64,000 nucleotides of DNA from Hydnum rufescens UP504 (Eukaryota > Basidiomycota > Agaricomycetes > Cantharellales > Hydnaceae): positions 303,340 through 367,339 of the forward strand of contig MU128917.1 of assembly GCA_014904985.1 (NCBI GenBank). Reading direction: 5' to 3'. Positions 21,204-32,640 of this stretch are shown piece by piece. The notes under the pieces are model-generated. The model was not told where the DNA came from, made no database searches, and worked only from the letters and a program-made list of their open reading frames with translations. The position numbers and the translations under genes are program-made. The number at the start of each line of letters is the position of its first letter. Position 1 is the stretch's first letter.

Positions 21204-22550
21204 AAGCAGGAAACAGAGGAAGAATCCAGCTACAGTCTGCAAAATGGATACGAGGACGAAGAGAGGGGATCATGGGGCCAATCCAAATGTTAGGGTCCAA
21301 GGGGAGGGAGGTCTTTGGACAGGTGAAATTGTACTGTATAGACTGAGCCTATCCAGACAATAAATGAAGGGGTTGATAAATCAGGGAATCACACTCTAGG
21401 TCCTCCTCTTGAGAGCCTATAAAAGTGTGATTAGTGGGGGTTGAGTTTTGGAATTTACCCTGACACCAGCAGCAGTTCAACTAGCTTTTCAACTGGGGAT
21501 GGGGGGAAAGACAATAGAAATTCGCATCTCCTGCACTTAATATACATCACAGAAAAATTCCATGGTAACCGGCGGAAAGGTGGGATTAAGGCAAAAATGA
21601 GGAAAAAGAAATCAAGTCAAAAGCTTCAAAACTGAAGGAGATATTCAATTAACAAGTCAGAGTAAGAGAATATGGCTTAACCAAGGTATTCCTCCTCTTC
21701 TACTGAACCAAATCCCTTGAGGAATGGTGGAACTGGTCGCCCTAGATGTACCCTCCATCAGACATAGGGTTCCGGGTCCATAATTGCCTTTAGTAATCAG
21801 AAAGCAGAGGTAAAAGTGAAATGAGCCATGGAGAGACTAAATTACAGGAGGCTGAGTTTTAATCCACTCGTTTTTCCCTTGGTACCGTTCGATGCGTATT
21901 TTCAGCGTCTTTCCAGGGGTGGTTGTTCCTAATGAATCAAATCAGAACTGATGGAGTTATTTATGAAATACTGAAGGATTGTGTGGAGCATGAGGTAAAA
22001 TTGACCTGGAAGGTGCAGTTCACATCTGATAAATGCGTGTGTGGTACCGTTAGACAGGTATTAATCGTAGCTCTCTGAGCGCTGTCTTGCCGAATCGATA
22101 TGATCAAAAATGAGGGAGATATTCGCAAAATACTCCTTGAGAGTATGGCAATAGCCCCTATTCAACATGTGACAAGTCCACGAAGTCAAAGTGGGAGTTG
22201 TGTTACGTAATCCAAGGTCAAATACCACCCTTGAGGTATTTGGATATGCCAATAGTGATACAATAGGTGGACGAAAGTAAGCAAGTTGAATTGCTATAGC
22301 CTGGTTGAACTGGCTTGGAAATAAGTACAATTTGGATGGCCTGTTGAAGTGCCAAGGACGGACAAGTAATTGTCTCGATATATAGGGTGGAGGAAAAGTA
22401 AAAAGGACCATGGATCCTGGGATGTGAATCCATGCTATTTGATGGCCAGAGGAACAACGAGTGTGGACATGAGAGAAATACAAGAATATGGATTCATTTG
22501 AGGAGGTAGTTGGGCCCGGACAATGTATGTACATAGTGGCCCTCCAACAA
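21204..22550. mobile_element. 1.35-kb element nested in gag
   Basis: Removing this stretch restores the gag reading frame exactly (ATT TGT / GAC TGT). TGT is present on both sides, a possible 3-bp target duplication. It starts AAGCAGGAAACAG and ends CCCTCCAACAA; no inverted termini were seen. Its last 90 bases recur at window position 1-98, so it is an interspersed family. A 168-codon minus-strand frame (22,567-22,061) has no recognisable motif. Classification is open. Confidence 0.75.
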
Positions 22551-22553
22551 TGT

Positions 22554-23090
22554 GACTGTGTGGACACTCCCTCGGCTTGGAAAGCATTGGAGTGTGTTTA
22601 CCTAAGGAACTCTGTGGTGAACCAGATTTCACTCAAGCATCATTTATACAGTACCAGACACAACCCAAAGGACTTGATCCACTTATACATTAACAACATT
22701 ACGACCCTTGCTTCTCAATTGCGCGCTATGGGCATGACTATGGGAGAAGAAGACATCATGGATGTTCTCATATTCAATCTACCGACTTCCTATGACCCTG
22801 TTGCAACTGCCCTTATGACCTGGCATGGCTGACTTATGGTACCTGACATCTCGGCAGCTCTCATTGAATACAAATCACGTAACAAATCTGACAACAGCAC
22901 CAATGTCAGCGACTCTGCTCATATCACCAGATCCAGTACCTGCCCGAAAGGAAAAACCATGAAGGATTTGAGTGACATGACTTGCCACCACTGTCAGAAA
23001 ACAGGCCACTATGCATGCGACTGCACTGCCACCACACCCATCCAATCCAAAGAAGCAAAATCTGCGAGTTACGAGACCACTGCATGGTGA
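22554..23090 (+). pseudogene. gag: Copia gag, C-terminal part with zinc knuckle
   Basis: DCVDTPSAWKALECVYLRNS continues the Gag domain, followed by HLYINNITTLASQLRAMG and VLIFNLPTSYDPVATALMT. An in-frame TGA at 22,830-22,832 precedes VPDISAALIEYKSRN. The C-terminus holds a CCHC knuckle, CHHCQKTGHYACDC, with CHYCx-type spacing C-x2-C-x4-H-x4-C. The frame ends at TGA 23,088-23,090. The internal stop and the nested insertion make it non-functional. Confidence 0.85.
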
Positions 23091-23426
23091 AATGCACATG
23101 GCACATGCTTATTTTTGGTGGGATGGAGGCAGTAATCAAGTGAGGGGGTTTGTGACTGGTCAAGTGGGCCCGGCTCACTGTTTCGGGGTTCACGCGAGGG
23201 GATTTGGGATATCCAGCTCACTGTCTTCGACACTGCCATGACATCTACCATTTTTTTGAGGAGCTCGCATGAGGGGGTATTGGGATGCCCAGCTCATGGC
23301 ACTCATTTCTGTTTTTTTTCTTTTGATTCTTGCTTCAGTGGAAGCATACATGGACTGCCCCATTAATTTTTTCCTGTTTTGTCTCATATTTTTCACAGGT
23401 GCCGTAGCTTTCACCGTCAAGGGGAG

Positions 23427-23623
23427 TGTTGTTGTAGGTGGTTATCAGCTATGGTGTATTAGTGTCACATGCCCATTTGTGGGCAGCCTTTACCCCTCAC
23501 TGCTCTTCTGGCCCACTCTAGGGCCAACCCCTTTTATTATATATAGCGTAGGTACTACAGTTAGTTTCTCACTGGTTTGTACCTCCGCATCCTTGATCTA
23601 TTGCATGAGGTTCTTTTCTCACA
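23427..23623 (+). repeat. 3' LTR of gag-only Copia element
   Basis: This is the 197-bp partner of 20,716-20,912 with the same ends (TGTTGTTGTAGG / TTCTCACA). It is preceded by the polypurine tract and followed by the target duplication AGATAC. Confidence 0.9.
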
Positions 23624-23815
23624 AGATACTTCCTTGGTGACAGACAAAGGGCATCTATCTCATGAGAGGGGTTTCTAGATAGAAATATGGATTAGAGGTG
23701 AGGATGAGGCAAACATATCCTGGAGGTACAGAAGATCCATTGGACATGGTCAGAGGCACTAGTACGTCATTTTCTCGGCAGTTCCCGGCACTTTTAATGG
23801 CGCTGTGCGCTAGGA
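23624..23815 (-). pseudogene. HNH-nuclease gene relic, copy 2, proximal part
   Basis: Read on the minus strand, SAGNCRENDVLVPLTMSN and SVPPGYVCLILTSNPYFYLE match copy 1 (SVPPGYICFFLTFNPDFYLE equivalents). Together with 20,165-20,715 it forms one interrupted gene copy. Copia inserted at the AGATAC site within it. Confidence 0.75.
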
Positions 23816-26800
23816 GTCTAGGACAGAGCAAACACAACACAACACTCTCCATTCCATACAAGGATGGGAGCATGGCTAGCTTGATTTGTATAATGGGGCT
23901 CATGATCAAGTCTCCCTGATTTGTAAACCTCCCTGCTGGTATTACAGTAGATGGATCATGATGATGGTACCTACATGCCATAGTCGTGCATCCTTTGGCG
24001 CATGGCCTCGTGATTTGACCATTCCAGGACCTCAACCTAGACCTAATCCCACAGCCCATTCGGCATACAGCGGTTTCGGTGAGTGAAGGAACAGGGACAG
24101 TATCCGCATCCCCGACATTCCCAGGGGGTGTCTGGGGTGGATTTTAATAAAAGGGAAAAAGATATCACAGGTAAGTAGTGCCCAAAAATTGGAGCTATCA
24201 AAGGGCATTTGGTTTCTCACTGTTCCACTTAGGGAGTAATCAGGCGGACAGTGTAAAAGTGACTTAGTGGGATCAAATGTTCTTCGATTGGTCTGATTTT
24301 TTCCCCAGCAAGCAGAGGAAAATCAATCCTTTTATATTGTGATATTTTTATTATCTGGCTCGACGTGGTTACCCTGAAAAACGCAAAATACGGCGGTCAC
24401 CCAACTCATATTCGAATATTGTGTTTGAGGGGGGGAATATTGTCTAGAAATATAATAATATGTCAAATCCATTGTGTTAGCCTCAGTGGTTCAGCTGAGA
24501 CATGTAAAATACCCCGATTATGGGGATTTGACATCCAAATCTTCAAATTTTGACTCTCTGAGGACACCAGAGAAAGTGCACGTGATTAATTTGGAGTGCA
24601 ATTTACAACGAGGCAATGAGATATTGCAGCCCGCAAAACGCTCGGCGCCTTTCGTATGTCACCCGGCCGGCGTTGAGTCCTCCGTAACCGTGGCAACGGG
24701 GCCCGGTGGGACTCCTCGACTGTATCCCTATCTAATGGGTCTGAAATCGCTGGTGTTGTGAACAGGAAATGACTGGGATCCAGAAGCACCGGTGCGTTCC
24801 GGCAGCTCCGGAGCTGCGGTGCGTGTTGATCGGCTTGCCCTAATTTGGGATGGCAGCCGTGGCAGCGATTAGGGTCGCCAATCGACAACGAAAGATAATG
24901 ATCATTCGAGACATAGCGCAGTGTTTTAGCTGTAGAAGACCAAAAGGAATTGTCGTCTCCCAGTCGGGTCCACTTCCATTTCAATTAAAAATCAAACGGC
25001 AGCAACGTTTGGGGCCGTTACATGAAGATAGAATCTGAGTTGTCAAAGGGATGCGAGCCTGATATATCATCCTCTTCGTCCAATTAATACGACATGCTTT
25101 CGCTCGCTCGCTCGTCCGGCTGGAGAAGGCTCTCAAGTCCTTCGGGTTCCGGAGCTCGAGACACGTAGCCATGAAGGTGGTTGTCGTTAAAGCGAAGATT
25201 TTACACGTTTTCAGCGGAAACCAACTGAGAGGGCACTTTTCCTGAACAAACAACCACTCTCATGATGTGCACTCCCCTTATTTTGCAGTCCAAGCTTGGT
25301 ATCGTCGTAGCCGGTTCCTGCGTGGGTAAAAATTAACAAAAATTCCTCGATACTTACAGTCGCTGGATCTATTGCCAAATCGTCTCGTAGAGCTACTTTA
25401 GGCAAGGGGGAGGGGAAGGGCTCTTTATGACGGAACAGTGGAATCGGAATACTTTAGAATGTAGTCCCCAAATCCACAGCCCTCATAGTGTGGACTTCCG
25501 GGTGGCCATGCAGACGCTTCAGGCGCACGCGCGGACGATAGGGCAAGGCTAGCTGGCAGGACAATCTACCTAGTCCGCTAAGGTGAAAGGGCTTACTATC
25601 TGGAAAGACGTTAACGATTTACGCATGCGCTTGCAGTCCCAGGCTCTTTGATCTGGGATCAAATGATCACTCGGATTGATGTTTTGCATCCGCGATCCGA
25701 TTGAACTCGGTGCGAGTGGGAACCATCGTCGCAGGCGATCCAGATGGTTTCGGCCATGCCCGTTTGATCCGTTGCTAGGTCGTCTGCTCGCTCTCAAATC
25801 TTCAGCCCACTATTTCGTCTCCATGGTGAAATTGAATAGCTTCGACGCGTCCATCGAAATCTACCCTCTTTCCTGATCTGACCCAAATATATGATCAGGG
25901 GCCCAAACAATGCCATCCAAGGACTCATTAATTACTCCCTGGGGTGCATGAACGATAACGCCATTTTGAACTGATGCTCTAGTGGGTACCTGGAACGTAT
26001 TATGGGGTCATTAAGGTCCCTTGCTCTGGAATGCTGTCCTTGCAAGACCAAGCACTTATCTACGTGTACTTGATCACGGTCGACTCATCCATGGGACCAT
26101 GGGAGTTGTTCGTTTCTCGACACTAGATATGCGGGTTGCAACTGAAAAGGAAGTAGAGCGTACTTCTATAGGACGTCTCCGTACAGTTCTCCTGTCGCTT
26201 ATCCACGGAACATCGTGTGACTTGATGATGCCGACATGCAACATTCCAAGAATCACTCGGGAATATATTCGATTTTATTCCGGCAGCTGGTCTTATCGCA
26301 AGGGATGGGCTCGTACATGGCATATGTGTGCGCGAGGTTTCGCCTTTCGCATGAAGATCAGAAAGATGCAATTGTATTATGGGTCTTGCTCTCTCCCTCT
26401 CTTTGACCCCTCGATGGATCCCTTCCAATGACTTCTAGGTTGCCCAAGAAACCCTGATGTTCTGGCTACGATGATAATATGGATATGAACTCCTACATTT
26501 CACAAATAACGTCACCTGCGAAATAATTGACATTCATCGTTATGCACGTGGTGCTCTTGACTTATCTCTTGGCTTCTGCCAAATTGATCAGGGTAATTTT
26601 GTCCAGGCCCTCCGTTTTCTGAATATGTGGTCTTGAGGCCCCGCGTGTGCTGTGTAGCATTCACGGATCCCGACCAGTTGGTATCGACACCCAACCTGTT
26701 GCTGCCCAAACCATAACATCTTTTTTTTTTGCTCAAGGTCCGGGTGACCGTCCCCACAAATTAAAGTTGTTATTCATCCTGGTTAAGGCTACTCGAATAG

Positions 26801-26969
26801 ACCACTGGCCACCATATGCATGTTATGGCCAGCCCTTAGTCTCGCTTGATCCACGGCGCGCCATCTCGGCTGATCAGGCGAAAGGCATCTTCGCGATAGC
26901 AATTCTTGGGGCTAGTATAAAATGGTGATCTCGGTCTAATCTCCCCAGGATCCTTGTCAACGAAGAGCC
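23816..26969. other. Transition zone without a supported gene
   Basis: No gene is supported. Open frames are short and lack motifs. Within this stretch, roughly 24,100-24,700, the sequence changes from CpG-poor repeat sequence to CpG-containing host-like sequence. Confidence 0.5.
26916..26923 (+). promoter_or_regulatory. TATA box of the aspartic protease gene
   Basis: TATAAAAT lies 46 bases upstream of the ATG at 26,970, a plausible core promoter element for a short 5' leader. Confidence 0.5.
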
Positions 26970-28752
26970 ATGGTCCGCATTAGTGCTCCGGTCGCTTTAC
27001 TTGCCTCTGCTTTACTGGTCTCTGGGACGCCCGTCGACCGTAGGGCCGGTATTGCCACGGTTCCAGTTTCAAGAAAAGTCGGCAAGCTAACTGCTGCTGA
27101 ACTCGTCGCGAAGGAGAAAGCTCGCATCGCTTCGTTTGGAATATTCGCAACAACCGGCAGTCAGGCCATCACAAATGAAGATGGCAGGTACATCAGTCTC
27201 TTTATACTACTCACTACTGATCGTGTGTTTGGTATGCAGTTAGTTACGTCGCACGTGAGTTCTGCATCAATTCCATCTCGGATCGATGAACTAAATTGCT
27301 TGAACTAGTCACCGTGGTTGGGGATCAGAGCTTCAGTCTCATTGTTGACACGGGAAGTTCCAACACCTGGGTAGGAGCTGGCACTCCGTATGTGCCAAGT
27401 GGTACGAGTACAGACACTGGTGACACCGTCAGTGTCACGTACGGGTCCGGATCATTCAGCGGAGAAGAATACATTGACACGGTAAGGCTGACAAAAAGAG
27501 AGGTGACGGCTTATTGATGTTCGAATGATAATGTAGGTTACCCTTGCTGGCCTGACTGTAACCCACCAATCCATCGGTGATGCCCACAGGAGCTCGGGCT
27601 TCAGTGGGGTTGATGGGTAGGTGCCCTCTAGGAATAGAATCCCGTCTTGCTCTTTTTTTGAGAAATAACATTCTGATAGCATCATCGGATTCGGTCCGGT
27701 AGACCTGACTGTAGGGACCGTCCAAGGACAGACGACAGTCCCTACCTTCTTGGACAACCTGCTCTCCCAAGGAACTATTGTATGCATATATACTATCCGG
27801 TTCTTTGGTTGCATTTTTAACTGTTCCTTTTAGGCCACCGAAGTCCTCGGTGTTTACTTTCATCCAGAGAGTGGCTCCGTAAGATGGCTCTTGCTCTTTC
27901 TACGCTTTGTTACTTATTCCGACATACAGGATACCCACGATACCAATGGTGAACTCACTTTGGGTGGCGTTGATACGACCAAATATACTGGCACGCTTTC
28001 GTATTTCCCGAAGTCCACCACTTCTCCCTACAGGTATGATATTGTGGAGGTCGTGTACAATCGTGAGATACTTATAGATACTTTTTTTCAAGTCTCTATT
28101 GGGGTGTTACCGTTGCGTCGGTCACCTATTCGACCACCACCTTGGCGACTTCAGTCCAAGCCATTGTGGACACTGTGGGTCCCACCATAATCTTATTGTA
28201 CATTCATGGGGCACTCATAGCGATATTGTAGGGAACCACCCTTATTTATATTCCAACCAGTGCCTACAACGCATTCTTGAGTGCTACAGGAGGCACGACG
28301 GATCACACCACTGGTCTTGCTAGGTTCACCACGCAGCCAACGTAAGTGTCCGTACTTATTTCGGATTATTCTACGCTTGTTGAGGCTTCTGGCAGTGGAA
28401 CGTTTACTATCAAACTTGGTTCTGTCTCCTACCCACTAACCCCAGCTCAGTACCTGATCCCCTCAGCACAATATTCGGTCTTTGGTCTGAATTCTCGATA
28501 CTTTTACGCCTGGGTATGCGGTGTCTCCCTGTCATTGTGGAATTCATCCTTCACTGCTTTCACTGTAGATCAACAATGGCGGCAGCGTGGCCGCCAACAT
28601 CAATTTCATCATTGGTCAGAAGTTCTTGGAGAACTACGTGCGTATCCCTCACAAAATCCATGTATTATACCCACTTACTTTTTTCCATTGCACTGTAGTA
28701 CTCGGTCTATGATACCACTAACTCTCAATTGGGCTTTGCCACTCGCGCTTGA
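26970..28752 (+). CDS. Secreted aspartic protease (pepsin family A1, polyporopepsin-like)
   Basis: Endopeptidase of family A1, probably secreted. Twelve exons read as one frame of about 387 residues: 26,970-27,187; 27,244-27,254; 27,309-27,481; 27,537-27,616; 27,680-27,779; 27,834-27,878; 27,930-28,033; 28,093-28,174; 28,232-28,341; 28,396-28,513; 28,569-28,637; 28,699-28,752. The signal peptide is MVRISAPVALLASALLVSG, followed by a propeptide. The first catalytic motif is VDTGSSNTWVG in exon 3, the flap VTYGSGSFSG. The second is VDTGTTLIY, split by the exon 8/9 junction inside the Asp-Thr-Gly. The C-terminus QLGFATRA is typical. Exon 2 is only 11 nt. All junctions are GT-AG and keep phase, so the gene looks functional. 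It stands alone, with repeat-derived sequence on both sides. Confidence 0.95.
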
Positions 28753-28919
28753 AAAGATTGTACTCTGGGATTTTGTTTTGTTTGTTGCTTCAGAATTTTC
28801 CCTGACTCATCTGTACTTTTATGGTTCCTGACTGAAATTTGTATGCACACGACCGTTTATTCGAGGAAGTCAGAAAGAAGAGCTAAAATTAAGCGAGGTT
28901 GCCTCTACCTCTTGGATTA

Positions 28920-29290
28920 AGGGGGAGATTACGATAGGCAACCCTTACGTCACTTTCCCGGCACCCTTAATTTGCCACAGAATGTCTTATGGACGTCCTC
29001 GACCCCTACGAGGCATTTTTTTTGCACCAAGTCCAGCCGAATGCAGTGATTCCGATTCCGGTATATCAGAAGTATAATCGATATCACACCTACCCGTGGC
29101 CCGAACTCTAAGCGGCCTGAGTCCCTTCAGATATTCACGAAGCCGCCTTCAGTATCGTTCCATCCCAAAACCCCCTTTCGAATCGATTCCAAAACGAAGC
29201 TAACATCGTCCCCCCATGCTATACTATACTCTACGTACGCACGTCTCCTTTTGCCTTCATCCTGTCCAGTTATCAGGATAAGTCTCTGCC
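28920..29290 (-). pseudogene. HNH-nuclease gene relic, copy 3 (5' region only)
   Basis: Patches of this stretch match 7,640-8,050: AATTTGCCACAGA, GGACGTCCTCGA (GGATGTCCTTGA in copy 1), CGATTCCAAAACGAAGCTAAC and TTTTGCCTTCATC. This is the start and upstream region of the HNH-type gene on the minus strand. It retains CpGs that copy 1 has as TpG or CpA, so the copies decayed under different conditions. No coding potential remains. Confidence 0.55.
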
Positions 29291-29871
29291 CGGACGCCGC
29301 GCGCGGATTTCCTTCCCCTCGACATGACTTTAATTTTCATACACACGCCCGGACGAGAGATCTCTGTCCATTAGACCAGCATTCAAGGCTCCTCTTGCTT
29401 AGGAACTCGTTCGGGTACAGGTGGATAGATATGGCCAAATATGTTGTCCTGAGCCACTTTCTTTACGACTATCGAAGCTATGTGAATAAATGCCGCTTTT
29501 TTGCCCCCTCCCCCCCCCCAACACTTGGTGGTAGCACCTCAGCGATTGCCTACTTATATATAGCTATAGGGGCAAGACAGTACTTTTTGCTCGGTGCAGC
29601 CGTTCATCCATCGTAGATACAGCAGTGTTAGGGGACAGATCGTAGGGGAGGGGGGAGGTACGTAGAAATTAGGTCAAATCCCAGAACATACATGCAAATT
29701 AATTTGGAAGTCCCAGTTTGAAAAGCGAAAGCACGAAGGAGTGGTGTTAAGCTTGGGGAGGAAAAGTGGCCGGGGGAGCGGAGAAAAAAAAAAAACGATT
29801 CTTTTCGCGACTTGAAATATAGGCGGACATTTCATCCAGCGAGACTTCGCCACATAGTCTCGTCAGGGACG
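29291..29871. other. No gene seen
   Basis: No supported frame or RNA gene. Contains short C and A homopolymers (about 29,510 and 29,785). Probably the 3' flank of the minus-strand gene that ends at 29,872. Confidence 0.4.
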
Positions 29872-32451
29872 TCACTTTGCCTTTGCAAGATACGATACGC
29901 GTTCCTTCGACCTCGTTCCGGGATATGATCGAAGGTCATGTTCCTGAGAACGGTCCTCGTCCTCATCGTCCTCCTCCTCTGGGACAGTGAGAGATTCCCC
30001 AGGATCCTTCGATTGCTGGATATCGCGAACAGCGTATCGTGCGCTCACGCGCAACGGACGATATGCTCTTACTGGCTGGCCGCCCAGATCCAATTCGTCA
30101 CCGTGGTAGTAGGCAGTAGCAGCAGGTGTTCTTGTCGTGGCCGTTATCGTTGACTCGTCCGTAGCGGCGTCATCCCTACGCCCAGAATTGGTTCTGGGGA
30201 GTGGTGGGACAAGAACACCTTTTCGGTCTGCTAGGCTCGTTTTAGGTTCCAAGGCGAACCCAGTCAACGATGAATTCTTATTACGAGGCATCGCCATACC
30301 AATAGATACTGGTAGGGAATGCGCCAAATCTGCAGGTTTATGTTTCCACCTTGAGATTCGCGGTAGAACCATAACTAAGATGAAAGAATGAAATTGTGAG
30401 ATGCGATGCATAGTTTTGGATATGGGGAATTAGGAAATAATATTGCGTTTTCCTTGGACATACCCTCATCATTGGAACTGTCGTCGTCGTCGTCTGTTCC
30501 GGAAGTAATTCCATGGCTGGGCTTGTGCCTTTGCTCGCAATCGATCACGAGTGGACTGTTTCCAGTCCTTATGCCCATTAGATCCTTGCGTTGGAGAAGT
30601 AAGCGATACCAGCTTTTGCAATTCCTCGTCCACTGGGAGGGAACCATTAAAACCCGATCGTGATGATGGTTCGGATTCAGTGGGACGACGACGACTACGG
30701 CGACGAGCGTACGCCTCTGCGTCGTCCAAGTCCTCTGTATCCGCAAACATCTCATGCCGTTCCGATTCGGTCTTGCTGCGTTCGATCTGGGTAGCATCGA
30801 GGTCAAGTTGGAACAGACTCACTATTGAAACGTTGTCTTTCAGAATGGACGGAATGCAGGAACGGAGAACGGAGGCGATGCTCCTTTTGCCAACCTTCTC
30901 CGATGTAATAATCCCCTTGCTGAGGGAGTTTCGGGTGGTTAGGGCCATGCGCTTCAAACTGAACCTTCTTTTTCTCTGCCCTACTACTCTTTGAGGGACT
31001 GGAAAGAGATGAAAGTGGCGGCTGTGATTGGGGAGGGAGAAATGTGGATTGTTCACGCTCGTGCTTTGCGCTGAGCGACGTATTGCGCCTGACATGAGTC
31101 TCTTCTTCTCCAGTATATGTCGCCGGCAAGCCCACGCGCGCAAGATGGGCCGCACGGGACCCTTCCATTGTATCGGACATCATGATCTGGAACGAGGCGG
31201 CAACAGCGCGTGACTCATCGGCTGTATCCTGGGGTAACAATCGAGCGGATGATCTCGGAGATTTTGATTGTCTGGGGCGTATTCCGATCCCCGGGGGCCT
31301 GATGACAGATCTGCGGGAGAATGGGGGTTTGACGTACTGGGCGTGTCACGTGTGTACGAACGAGGCCGGTGTTCAGAAGTGGGAGACATCTGCCCCCGCG
31401 AATTTGAGAGAAGGGACGACGAGGAAACAACACGAGAGGTGGGACGTGAACTGGTGGGACTGCGTGCAGAAGGTGGAGAGGGCATCGAGTTGAAGTCTTT
31501 GATTGAAACAGCTGGTTCGGGCGGGGAGCGGTGTAATGCTGAAGAAGAGTTGGCTCTGTCGGTGCGGGTGACTTTGTTGGCAGTTTGAGACTGCCACGCC
31601 GCGCGCCAATTCGCCCAGATCAGATCAACTTCGCGTCTGAGGTTACGATCGAGTTCTGTAAATTCGTCGAACTTTCGTTGTGCGAATTCATTCAGCTCGG
31701 CCTGTGCCCGATTTCGTGCATTATCTGATACATTCTGAGCCCAAGCGCTCAAATGAAGGAAGACCGGATCTGCGGGGGTATAAGGATAGGGAAGAAATAT
31801 GGGAGACGATTCTGGTAATTGAGGGAATACGGGCGGAAGCACTGCGGGAGCTGAAGAAGTAATCATGGACTCAACGGGGTCGGGAAGAACCAGACCAAAA
31901 TGAGAAGACCATCGACCTGAGCGTGCGACTTTATAGGCGACATCATCACCCTTGCGATGCTTTAGATCAGCCGACAGAGCACGCATTTCGCAGGTTGTCA
32001 AGGAACTTACAAGACAATCTGACATGGATACCTCCACCCAGCCGTCTGGACTACACGGTGGGTCCTTCAAGTCTACATTAGCATCGAGAACCGGACCATC
32101 CATCATATCCTCCGCACTCTCAGCTGGCGATGAAATGCGATACACAGGGATCCGACATATTAAACATGTGAGTAACGTCTGACGAGTAGCACCAATGACA
32201 CCATTGGCAGGTATGTATCGGCGAGTGCGTAGAGTCAGTTGCGTATGTACCTGAAACGCACCAGTCGTCAAGTCTGGGATATTAGAAGAGACACATTATG
32301 GTTCATGGCCCACCACGTTGATGCCTTTGTCTCCCACAAATACCCAGGCAAACTTGGCATCAACTTGGACGGGAGCGCGTTCTTTCGGGGGGGCACTCTG
32401 CGGGACCAGCCGGACATTGAGGCAGTGACAGGACCAGGAGACCATGACCAT
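29872..32451 (-). CDS. Unrecognised serine-rich coiled-coil protein
   Basis: I do not recognise the family. Exon 1 (32,451-32,317) encodes MVMVSWSCHC to FAWVFVGDKGIN, and a GTGGTG...TTTCAG intron leads to exon 2 from 32,250 (VHTQLTLRTRRYIPANG). Notable stretches are DGWVEVSMSDCLVSSLTTCE, YKVARSGRWSSHFGLVLP, an Ala/Glu/Arg-rich probable coiled coil (NRAQAELNEFAQRKFDEFTE), serine/proline-rich linkers, then KVGKRSIASVLRSCIPSIL and an acidic Asp run near 30,490. The last exon ends RVSYLAKAK at 29,872. Reading frames change near 31,220, 30,950 and 30,480, presumably at introns whose exact ends I could not fix. It lies 190 bp downstream of the Kcs1 gene in the same orientation. Confidence 0.65.
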
Positions 32452-32640
32452 GGGGAGGGGCAATGGCAGCCGTCACTAAGAAGTAACTGTCACAAGAAGC
32501 CATCCCGGCACTTGCCACTAGATGATCCAAAACAAGTAACTTATAAAATTACTGCAAGTGCGGTACTATGGTGTCTACATGCTCGGATGAGATCGGAATG
32601 AAAAAAGGAAGAGGAAAGATGCAAGACACCCAACGCCATA

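Larger units (their letters stand above)
20716..23623 (+). mobile_element. Gag-only Copia-type LTR retrotransposon
   Basis: Two 197-bp LTRs flank an interior with only a gag gene; the element is flanked by AGATAC on both sides (20,710-20,715 and 23,624-23,629). A purine-rich tract (AAGGGGAG) directly precedes the 3' LTR. After the gag zinc knuckle there are only about 340 bp before the 3' LTR, without room for protease, integrase or reverse transcriptase. This is the layout of non-autonomous TR-GAG elements. Insertion split an HNH-type gene relic, and a second element later inserted into gag (21,204-22,550). Confidence 0.9.

Noticed and set aside
22061..22567. 168-codon minus-strand frame in the nested element
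   Set aside because: It overlaps the element boundary and gag codons at its start and has no recognisable motif.
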